A DNA stretch of 10,131 nt from Eubacterium sp. GTDB taxonomy: Bacteria > Bacillota > Clostridia > Oscillospirales > Acutalibacteraceae. Below the pieces are notes generated by a model. The model had not been told where the DNA came from, ran no database searches, and saw only the letters and a list, made by a program, of their open reading frames with translations. This document shows, one piece after another, positions 1 through 5,451 of the stretch. Numbering within the stretch: the stretch's first letter is position 1; each line of letters opens with the position of its first letter. Position numbers and translations under genes: made by a program. Where the stretch lies: NCBI GenBank assembly GCA_029052085.1, contig JAIDJS010000170.1, forward strand, positions 1 to 10,131, written 5' to 3'.

Positions 1-462
1 ATAGGTTCTACCGGAATGATTTTCAAAGCCTATAATCTTCATTTTGTCAGCAGTTTTATACGCATAATTTCCGATTAGCCGCTTATCGCCACCAACCGTA
101 TAAAAATCAAGAATTCCCGTAAAGTTCATTCTTTCGCCGGTATGCGTTTCATAGTAATTCCCAAGAAGCTGAAAGCCGCCGCAGATTGCAAGAAGCACAG
201 TTCCTTTTTCTATTTCATTTTTTAAAACCTCGTCTGCGCCGCTGGCAAAATCCTTAAGAATCAATGATTGTTCAAAATCCTGCCCGCCGCCGATAAAAAT
301 GATATCATAATCATTATCACGAAGCATTTTTGCAGAATCAAGACGATAAATGTTGCAGTCTATTCCGCGCCATTTCATTCTTTTTTCAAGGCAGAGAATA
401 TTGCCGCTGTCGCCGTAAAGATTAAGCAGTTCGGGATAAAGATGTGCTATTTTCAGCTTCAT
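1..462 (-). CDS. gatD: GatD, glutamine amidotransferase subunit of lipid II isoglutaminyl synthase (3' part outside window)
   Basis: This subunit hydrolyses glutamine and hands ammonia to MurT, which amidates the alpha-carboxylate of D-Glu in lipid II to D-isoglutamine at the cytoplasmic face of the membrane. I read the first 154 residues on the minus strand; the gene runs off the left edge. The N-terminus (MKLKIAHLYPELLNLYGD) and an IFIGGGQDFEQ block are typical of GatD/CobQ-like class I amidotransferases. The nucleophile elbow AICGGFQLLG places the catalytic cysteine at residue 94, the same number as in Staphylococcus aureus GatD, and FENHSGRT near the window edge is also family-typical. 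The catalytic histidine lies outside the window. The ATG at 462 overlaps the murT stop as ATGA, so the genes are translationally coupled; an AAAGGA stretch at 475-480, inside murT, may act as a somewhat distant ribosome site. The family call is secure because of the MurT partner. Confidence 0.93.
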   Translation of the reverse strand, partial: MKLKIAHLYPELLNLYGDSGNILCLEKRMKWRGIDCNIYRLDSAKMLRDNDYDIIFIGGGQDFEQSLILKDFASGADEVLKNEIEKGTVLLAICGGFQLLGNYYETHTGERMNFTGILDFYTVGGDKRLIGNYAYKTADKMKIIGFENHSGRTY

Positions 463-1763
463 TTCCAGAATTCATCCTTTTTATATTTTTGAGCAAGATA
501 AGGGCGAAGCGCCATCATCGCCGTATAGGTTGGGATAATCACCGTGTTTTCCTCATCTGTTACAGCATAAAATTCCTCATAGCTTGTAATAATCTTCGGC
601 TCATAGCCCTCATATTTAAGCCGAAGAGCCATATCTCCCGAGCGAACACCGAAAGCATAAATATTTTCAACATGTTCACTGATTTCAATATCAGCATCCC
701 ATATCCAGGAAACATCACAGCCATCTGCTGCATTGTCATTCAAAACAAAAACAAGATTATTGATTTTAAGCGGCTTAATATAATTCATCGTCTGCGTAAA
801 ACCTGCCGGATTTTTAACAAGCAGCATTTTTGTTGATCCGAAATTTTCCATTCTTCCGAAAGCACCGTTAAAGCTTTTCAGCGAGCTTTCAAGCGTTTTT
901 ATATCAATACCGAGAATAGAAAGAACCGCTGCCGAGCCAATGGAATTATAAATATTATAGACACCACCGAGATTAATTTTAAAGATAGAATTATGACCAT
1001 TAAGATTAACAAAAACAGAAGAAAAATCAGCCCCTGTTTCAAGAATCGCTTCAACCGAAAAATCAGGATTTTTCCTCTTATATCCGCAATTTTCGCAATA
1101 GAATCCGCCAAGCTGGCTATAGGTTTTATAGTTGTATTTGTAAGGAGATTTACAGAAAATACAATAGTCCGTATCGCTCCTTCCGCCAAGCTGAAGCGGA
1201 ATACTGATTCCATAGGTATAGCAGTCATTTGATAATACAGAAAGGCTATAGGTTAAAGGATCATCGGCATTCAGAACAAGTGTGCATCCGGGCATATTTT
1301 CCGCACCCGTTTTTATTGCTGAAAGGGTTGACGAAACCTCGCCGTACCTATCAAGCTGATCACGGAACACATTCGTTACCAGCAGGATTTCGGCATCAAT
1401 ATAACGGCTGACCTTTCTTAAGGCATTTTCATCACATTCAATAAGCGCGTACTCCTGTTTGCATCTGCCGAATATATCCGAATTCATAATAAAAGCAGTT
1501 GTAATGCCCGTTATAAGATTGGCACCCGAGCGATTCATAAAATAGCTTTTTCCGCTTTCTTTCAAGCCTTCCTCTACCATTCTGGCCGAGGTTGTTTTTC
1601 CGTTTGTGCCTGTAATCATAATAACCCGGACACCTCTTGAAAGCCTTTCAAGAATATTTCTTTTCAGAAGAAGCGCAATTCTTCCGGGCAGTGTTGTTGC
1701 TCCTCTTTTGAATATTTTCAAAACCTTTTCAACCATTTTGGCAATAACAATCGTAATAATCAT
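459..1763 (-). CDS. murT: MurT, Mur-ligase-like catalytic subunit of lipid II isoglutaminyl synthase
   Basis: This ATP-dependent ligase subunit activates the D-Glu carboxylate of lipid II for amidation with ammonia from GatD. It has 434 residues, close to the roughly 437 of S. aureus MurT. The P-loop TGTNGKTT is at residues 51-58, followed by the Mur-ligase central domain (NRSGAN at 77-82, NVFRDQLDRYGE at 131-142). A four-cysteine zinc ribbon specific to MurT is inserted at C201/C204 and C223/C226. The C-terminal DUF1727 part includes NPAGFTQ (318-324) and DGCDVSWIWD (347-356); an aspartate of this block is probably the one that completes the GatD triad. The start at 1763 gives the hydrophobic N-terminus expected of the family. 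It has no Shine-Dalgarno sequence, and the only other nearby ATG (codon 10) has none either. A perfect TATAAT 7 bases upstream suggests a leaderless mRNA. The gene is first in the operon with gatD. Confidence 0.95.
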   Translation of the reverse strand: MIITIVIAKMVEKVLKIFKRGATTLPGRIALLLKRNILERLSRGVRVIMITGTNGKTTSARMVEEGLKESGKSYFMNRSGANLITGITTAFIMNSDIFGRCKQEYALIECDENALRKVSRYIDAEILLVTNVFRDQLDRYGEVSSTLSAIKTGAENMPGCTLVLNADDPLTYSLSVLSNDCYTYGISIPLQLGGRSDTDYCIFCKSPYKYNYKTYSQLGGFYCENCGYKRKNPDFSVEAILETGADFSSVFVNLNGHNSIFKINLGGVYNIYNSIGSAAVLSILGIDIKTLESSLKSFNGAFGRMENFGSTKMLLVKNPAGFTQTMNYIKPLKINNLVFVLNDNAADGCDVSWIWDADIEISEHVENIYAFGVRSGDMALRLKYEGYEPKIITSYEEFYAVTDEENTVIIPTYTAMMALRPYLAQKYKKDEFWK

Positions 1764-1769
1764 ACTAAA

Positions 1770-1775
1770 ATTATA
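1770..1775 (-). promoter_or_regulatory. Predicted -10 box of murT-gatD promoter (leaderless)
   Basis: The minus strand reads TATAAT, a perfect sigma-A -10 box. Its normal start point falls on the A of the murT ATG at 1763, which would give a leaderless transcript. No good -35 is present: the hexamer at 17-base spacing matches TTGACA at only 3 of 6 positions. The region is very AT-rich, so a chance match cannot be excluded. Confidence 0.45.
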
Positions 1776-1803
1776 TTGAATAAAATAAATTTTATGATAA
1801 AAT
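1776..1803 (+). promoter_or_regulatory. Predicted extended -10 promoter of the phosphatase/radical SAM operon
   Basis: TTGAAT (1776-1781; 4 of 6 matches to TTGACA) is followed after 16 bases by TAAAAT (1798-1803; 5 of 6 matches). The -10 is preceded by TGA (1795-1797), giving a TGn extended -10. The predicted start point is near 1810, leaving a leader of only about 10 bases that begins with the ribosome site. The -35 lies directly against the -10 box of the divergent murT promoter. Confidence 0.55.
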
Positions 1804-1809
1804 AGTGTC

Positions 1810-1815
1810 GGTGAT
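1810..1815 (+). promoter_or_regulatory. Shine-Dalgarno site GGTGAT deciding the phosphatase start
   Basis: GGTGAT is complementary to the downstream half of the 16S anti-Shine-Dalgarno (full complement AAGGAGGTGATC). It sits 4 bases before the ATG at 1820. This favours that ATG over the in-frame GTG codons at 1805 and 1811, the first of which would lie upstream of the predicted transcription start. Confidence 0.55.
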
Positions 1816-1819
1816 TAAA

Positions 1820-2590
1820 ATGTTGAAAAAAATAATAGAAGCAGTTAAAAAAGCAGGCGAAATCTACAAAAGCGCCTCGGGAAATTTAGGAATAGAAAAC
1901 AAAGGCTCTGCCGTTAATCTTGTTACCGAATATGATAAAAAAATTCAGGATTTTCTTTTTGAAGAGCTTGCCGAAATCATTCCCGAATGCTCTTTTTTAG
2001 GCGAAGAGGGAGAGGACAATAAAGAGCTTTCAGACGGCTATTGCTTTATTATTGATCCGATAGACGGAACAACTAATTTTATAAAAGGCTTTCAGCACAG
2101 CGCCATTTCCGTTGGACTTGCCAAAGACAGAGATCTTGTTGCAGGCGTAGTATATGACCCGGATTTGGATAATCTTTACTATGCAGAAAAGGGCAAGGGC
2201 GCTTACCTTAACGGAAAGCAAATTCATGTTTCGGAATGTGATTTGCAGAACAGCCTTGTACTGTTCGGAACCTGCCCATATGAGCATGAGCTTGCTGAAA
2301 AAACCTTTGCACTTACAAAAGAGGTTTTCTACAATGCAATTGAGGTAAGACGAGGCGGAAGTGCCGCACTTGATATCTGTTATGTTGCGGCAGGCAAGGC
2401 CGATTTATATTATGAGCTGATTGTAAGGCCATGGGATTTTTCAGGTGCAACCATTATTTTAGAGGAAGCAGGCGGAATCTGCTGCACCCTTGAAAAAGGC
2501 AGCATAAACTGCGGAAAAGCAAGCTCATATCTTTGCGGAAACAAAAATAATATAAAAGAATTTTTCAGAATTGCAGATGAAATATTATAG
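1820..2590 (+). CDS. Inositol monophosphatase family protein (SuhB-like)
   Basis: This is a Mg2+-dependent, lithium-sensitive-type sugar phosphatase of the IMPase/FBPase superfamily, cytoplasmic and 256 residues long (the usual length is about 260). The metal-binding signatures are intact: GEEGED with Glu at residues 62-63, DPIDGTTNF with Asp79 and Asp82, and WDFSGA with Asp206 followed by EEAGG. The nearest experimentally known families act on inositol-1-phosphate, fructose-1,6-bisphosphate, histidinol phosphate or 3'-phosphoadenosine phosphate. The sequence alone does not tell me which substrate applies, so no gene symbol is given. The start at 1820 is chosen from the GGTGAT ribosome site. 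The 3' end overlaps the next gene by 14 bases, so the two are co-transcribed and probably translationally coupled. A promoter is predicted immediately upstream, and the murT operon diverges from it. Confidence 0.9.
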   Translation: MLKKIIEAVKKAGEIYKSASGNLGIENKGSAVNLVTEYDKKIQDFLFEELAEIIPECSFLGEEGEDNKELSDGYCFIIDPIDGTTNFIKGFQHSAISVGLAKDRDLVAGVVYDPDLDNLYYAEKGKGAYLNGKQIHVSECDLQNSLVLFGTCPYEHELAEKTFALTKEVFYNAIEVRRGGSAALDICYVAAGKADLYYELIVRPWDFSGATIILEEAGGICCTLEKGSINCGKASSYLCGNKNNIKEFFRIADEIL

Positions 2591-3452
2591 TTTTAATCAA
2601 TATTTAAAGGACACTTTTGGCTGCAAGGTTTACAAAATCAGCATAAATGCAGGTTTTACCTGCCCGAACAGAGATGGAACCATAGGCACAGGAGGATGTA
2701 TTTTCTGTTCCAAAGGCGGAAGCGGTGATTTTGCTGAGGATGCCGAATTATCAATAACCGAACAGATTGAAAACGGCAAAAAACGAGTAGAAAAGAAAAT
2801 AAAAAGCGGAAAATACATTGCCTATTTTCAGGCTTTTACAAATACTTACGCTCCGGTTGAAACACTGAAAACCAAGTTTTACGAAGCAATTAAGCATACC
2901 GATATTTCTGCACTTTCCATCGCCACCCGTCCCGATTGTCTGCCTGATGAGGTTATTGAGCTTTTAAAAGAATTGAACCAAATTAAACCGATTTTTGTTG
3001 AGCTTGGATTACAGACCATTCACGAAAAAACGGCTGAATACATACGCAGAGGCTACTCACTTAAGGTTTATAATACAGCAGTAAAAAATCTGAAAAATGC
3101 AGGGATAAATGTTGTTACACATATTATCCTTGGGCTTCCGAACGAAACCAAAGAGGATATGATGAAATCGGTTGACTATGTCTGTAGGGCAGGAACTGAC
3201 GGAATTAAGCTTCAATTGCTGCATATTCTTAAGGACACAGACCTTGCAGATGAATATTTCTGTGGCAAGGTAAACACCTTGACACTTGAAGAATATATTG
3301 ACATAATAAAAGATTGTGTTGAAATAATACCCAAAAATGTTGTAATTCACCGCCTGACAGGTGACGGAGCAAAGAAGGATTTGATTGCACCGCTCTGGAG
3401 CGCAGACAAGAAAAATGTTTTGAATAAAATCAACAAAGCACTCAGCGATTAA
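2577..3452 (+). CDS. TIGR01212 family radical SAM protein (YtqA/YhcC-like; probable MnmL)
   Basis: This 291-residue cytoplasmic protein belongs to the TIGR01212 radical SAM family. The cluster cysteines are C29, C41 and C44 in CPNRDG...GGCIFC, a CX11CX2C spacing characteristic of this family rather than the classical CX3CX2C. Other family blocks are FQAFTNTYAP (84-93), VELGLQT (141-147), HIILGLPNE (182-190) and RLTGDG (259-264) near the C-terminus. From my memory of the literature, Bacillus subtilis YtqA is placed in mnm5s2U34 tRNA wobble modification (named MnmL) together with the methyltransferase YtqB/MnmM. That partner is not in this window, so the role is inferred by family only. The ATG at 2577 matches the family N-terminus (MKYYSFNQYL) better than the in-frame TTG at 2571. 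Neither has a clear ribosome site, so translation probably depends on coupling to the phosphatase gene it overlaps. Confidence 0.9.
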   Translation: MKYYSFNQYLKDTFGCKVYKISINAGFTCPNRDGTIGTGGCIFCSKGGSGDFAEDAELSITEQIENGKKRVEKKIKSGKYIAYFQAFTNTYAPVETLKTKFYEAIKHTDISALSIATRPDCLPDEVIELLKELNQIKPIFVELGLQTIHEKTAEYIRRGYSLKVYNTAVKNLKNAGINVVTHIILGLPNETKEDMMKSVDYVCRAGTDGIKLQLLHILKDTDLADEYFCGKVNTLTLEEYIDIIKDCVEIIPKNVVIHRLTGDGAKKDLIAPLWSADKKNVLNKINKALSD

Positions 3453-3471
3453 ACGCCGAGTGCTTGTTTTT
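3436..3471 (+). terminator. Intrinsic terminator of the phosphatase/radical SAM operon
   Basis: A 12-base left arm (3436-3447) pairs with a right arm (3454-3465) with one A/C mismatch, around a 6-base loop ATTAAA, followed by G and five T (3467-3471). The left arm is coding sequence for the last residues of the radical SAM protein, and its TAA stop lies in the loop. On the minus strand the hairpin is not followed by a comparable T run, so I call it only for the plus strand. Confidence 0.8.
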
Positions 3472-3488
3472 ATCATTTAATATAGAAA

Positions 3489-4673
3489 CTATTGTTGATA
3501 TAACACTTTATCGTAATAGCTAACCGATTTCACTTCATCGGGATTTATAAATTCTGCCAGAGCAAAATGCGTAAAGGTTCTGTGTTCGTTCTTTTCCCAA
3601 TCAGAATAACTGGATGTGGAAACCCCATCATAATAACCGTTTTCTACCTCAACAGTGTCTTTTTCTGTATAAACGGTACCATCCTTCATTTCAATACAAA
3701 AAATGTGTTCATAATCCAGAGATGGCATACTATATGGATTAAAAGAAAACACATAGACACCAAGCGGGGATATTTCAATATAATTGTTTTCATCATAAGG
3801 ATACACCTTATCCGCATCAATTGTTCTGATAACATTCGTATCGCCTACTTCAAACTCAAAGCTCCATGCACCATCAATAGAAGGCCTTTCCCTGCTCTCA
3901 TCAGGAGAATCTTCATCAATAAAATATACAGGTTCTTCAAATAAAATTTCATCTGCCATTTGATATATTTTCCATTCATCCTTAAGGGCTGCTTCAATTT
4001 CTTCCTCAGTAACCTTTCCTGTTGCCAGAAGCCTTTCGGCAATATCTGTTCTATTCATATCATAATTATAATTTACTTTATTAAAATCAAGGTGGATTTT
4101 GCTGTTGCTTTTTATATGGGCTTCATCACAATTTGTAAATTTCAAATAGCATACCCTGTTAAATGTATAAAAACCACATGAATAACTATTAGGATTTTTT
4201 CCATTGATTGTAAGATTAACACCCCCATTAACAGGAACAAGCATTTCTCCGTTTTCAGACGGACAATTAAACGCACAATACATTGTTCTTCCATCACAGA
4301 TAACCTGGGTTATTTCAAACTTATATCCGTTATATTCGGAAGCAACATTCACATCAGCTGCAATCGCACTCAAATCAATATTTTTTCCGTTAAATACTCT
4401 TAAAAAGGTATTTCCCATTTTAAAATTGATTGCCGCTCCTGCTGTTATACTGCACAAAATAATCGCAACCACTGCTGCAAATGCAATCATTGTCTTTAAA
4501 GAAAAATGCTTCGCTTTAGATTGCTTATTGCTTTGCTCGGATTCTTCATCTATAACTCTTTTTTTGATTTTCTGCGCAATTGTTTCATTGTAATTGATTT
4601 TGATATTATCAATAAATTCTTCTGTTTCTTCCACATTTGAATTTTCCAGAATATCGGAAAGATTATATTTCAT
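3489..4673 (-). CDS. DUF4179-type single-pass membrane protein, putative anti-sigma factor
   Basis: The protein has 394 residues and is predicted to sit in the membrane with a short cytoplasmic N-terminus (about 1-58, charged, the likely sigma-binding part), one transmembrane helix (about 61-83, starting TMIAFAAVVAII) and a large extracytoplasmic part. The layout, with the residues after the helix (about 84-140) and a C-terminal beta-rich region, resembles DUF4179 proteins encoded next to sigma factors in Bacillota. I infer that it holds the sigma factor at the membrane until a signal acts on the outer domain. The outer domain contains a Glu/Lys-rich helical stretch (about 207-245) and seven cysteines (126, 133, 137, 166, 175, 182, 326). 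There is no lipobox. The ATG at 4673 overlaps the sigma gene by 11 bases and has an AAAGGAG ribosome site 6 bases upstream, so expression is coupled. The ligand is unknown; the DUF4179 assignment is from pattern recognition only. Confidence 0.75.
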   Translation of the reverse strand: MKYNLSDILENSNVEETEEFIDNIKINYNETIAQKIKKRVIDEESEQSNKQSKAKHFSLKTMIAFAAVVAIILCSITAGAAINFKMGNTFLRVFNGKNIDLSAIAADVNVASEYNGYKFEITQVICDGRTMYCAFNCPSENGEMLVPVNGGVNLTINGKNPNSYSCGFYTFNRVCYLKFTNCDEAHIKSNSKIHLDFNKVNYNYDMNRTDIAERLLATGKVTEEEIEAALKDEWKIYQMADEILFEEPVYFIDEDSPDESRERPSIDGAWSFEFEVGDTNVIRTIDADKVYPYDENNYIEISPLGVYVFSFNPYSMPSLDYEHIFCIEMKDGTVYTEKDTVEVENGYYDGVSTSSYSDWEKNEHRTFTHFALAEFINPDEVKSVSYYDKVLYQQ

Positions 4674-5229
4674 AGTTTTCTCCTTTCAATTCTTTTTCAA
4701 TTTTACGGAGAGCCCTTGAAAGACGCTTGCGTACATTATCATTACTAAGTCCGGTAACCGCTGCGATTTCCTTTGAGCTTTCCCCTAAATAAAAGCGGTG
4801 AATAATAATTGTTGAATCCGGCTCACCAAGCGCCTTTATAATGGATATCAGCTTTCTTCTGATTTCTCTTTGCTGAAATTCATCCTCAAGATTAAAATCA
4901 TCCGGCAAATCAATACATTCGTCCTCATCATCCAGCAGCTTAACATCATGATTTACGGATGATTTCCTGAATCTGTCAACAGCTTTTCTTTTGGCAATTA
5001 CCATAATATACGATGCCAGACTTCCCTTTGATAAATCAACACTTTCTATCTGATTATAAAATGCAATAAAAACATCGCTTACAACCTCTTCTATATCTTC
5101 GGCAGAACAGACTGATGCTATTTTGTTTCTGACAATCGTATAAACCAGCGGGGTATATTGATCTATCAGATTGGAAAGACCTTTGTTTTTATCGGATTTA
5201 ATCATTTTAATCAATGCTGAATCAAACAT
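4663..5229 (-). CDS. ECF-like RNA polymerase sigma factor (sigma-70 family)
   Basis: This 188-residue sigma factor has two domains. Region 2 is at about residues 20-90: it begins LIDQYTPLVYTIV, contains DIEEVVSDVFIAFY for core binding, and ends with SYIMVIAKRKAVDRFRK for -10 recognition. Region 4 is at about 125-183, with a helix-turn-helix around SSKEIAAVTGLSNDNVRKRL for -35 contact. An acidic linker (about 99-117: DDEDE, DLPDD, EDE) joins them. There is no region 1 or 3, as in ECF sigma factors. I chose the ATG at 5229 because AGGAG lies 7 bases before it. The frame stays open to an ATG at 5349, but that would add 40 hydrophobic residues and has no ribosome site. The gene is followed, with an 11-base overlap, by the DUF4179 membrane protein, a typical sigma/anti-sigma order. 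The regulon is unknown; autoregulation from the 5230-5450 region is plausible. Confidence 0.92.
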   Translation of the reverse strand: MFDSALIKMIKSDKNKGLSNLIDQYTPLVYTIVRNKIASVCSAEDIEEVVSDVFIAFYNQIESVDLSKGSLASYIMVIAKRKAVDRFRKSSVNHDVKLLDDEDECIDLPDDFNLEDEFQQREIRRKLISIIKALGEPDSTIIIHRFYLGESSKEIAAVTGLSNDNVRKRLSRALRKIEKELKGENYEI

Positions 5230-5356
5230 ATTCACTCTCCTTTCCTTACGGGAATTCCCTTCATCTATACATTCGCAAAACATACACAAAATGTGACACA
5301 ATATTCCATAAAAAACAAAAAACGTGATAAGACCAGCCTTACCACGCATTTTTGTT
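5230..5356 (-). promoter_or_regulatory. Upstream region of the sigma/DUF4179 operon with small dyads
   Basis: This stretch must hold the promoter of the sigma operon, as the gene upstream ends at 5452. It contains a perfect 10-base palindrome GGGAATTCCC (5250-5259) just upstream of the ribosome site, and an arrangement CACA-AAA-TGTG-A-CACA (5285-5300) in which the middle TGTG pairs with either flank. On the minus strand TATAGA (about 5269-5264) could be a weak -10, and GGAAT (about 5308-5304) faintly resembles an ECF -35. I cannot choose a promoter with confidence. T-rich stretches lie further upstream (about 5311-5323). Confidence 0.35.
5237..5241 (-). promoter_or_regulatory. Shine-Dalgarno site deciding the sigma factor start
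   Basis: The minus strand reads AAAGGAG, with the AGGAG core 7 bases before the ATG at 5229. It fixes the sigma start there rather than at the upstream in-frame ATG at 5349. Confidence 0.8.
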
Positions 5357-5434
5357 AAAAAGCCTTGAAATGAACATTAAGCAACAGTAAAACATTCTGA
5401 ATTCGCTTTATTACTGCATTTTGAAAGGCTTTGA
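5357..5434 (-). terminator. Possible terminator or structured element after the fucosidase gene
   Basis: AAAGCCTT (5359-5366) and AAGGCTTT (5425-5432) are exact inverted complements. They enclose a second pair, CAGTAA (5385-5390) and TTACTG (5411-5416). Read on the minus strand, the outer arm ends in CTTTTTAAC, which resembles a T-tract, so the element could terminate the glycosidase operon that ends at 5452. The loop is about 58 bases, unusually long for an intrinsic terminator, so the call is tentative. Confidence 0.35.
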
Positions 5435-5451
5435 ATACTCTTCATTGCCTA

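Noticed and set aside
444..836. 130-codon open frame on the plus strand opposite murT
   Set aside because: Antisense to a secure murT gene, with no recognisable domain or ribosome site.
1805..1819. GTG start at 1805 for the phosphatase
   Set aside because: It would lie upstream of the predicted transcription start and has no ribosome site; the ATG at 1820 has GGTGAT just upstream and gives a normal family N-terminus.
2571..2576. TTG start for the radical SAM protein
   Set aside because: Rare start codon, no ribosome site, and the ATG two codons later matches the family N-terminus.
3436..3488. The same hairpin acting as terminator for the DUF4179 gene on the minus strand
   Set aside because: On that strand the hairpin is followed by TGTTGATTTTA rather than a continuous T run, so termination there would be weak; it cannot be excluded.
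4430..4460. Lipobox in the DUF4179 protein at the cysteine in its membrane helix
   Set aside because: The residues before Cys74 (IIL) do not fit a lipobox, and the cysteine lies mid-helix about 74 residues from the N-terminus, consistent with a plain transmembrane anchor.
5230..5349. 40-residue N-terminal extension of the sigma factor with a hydrophobic stretch (start at 5349)
   Set aside because: No ribosome site precedes that ATG, the extension is unlike sigma factor N-termini, and a strong AGGAG lies at the right distance from the ATG at 5229.
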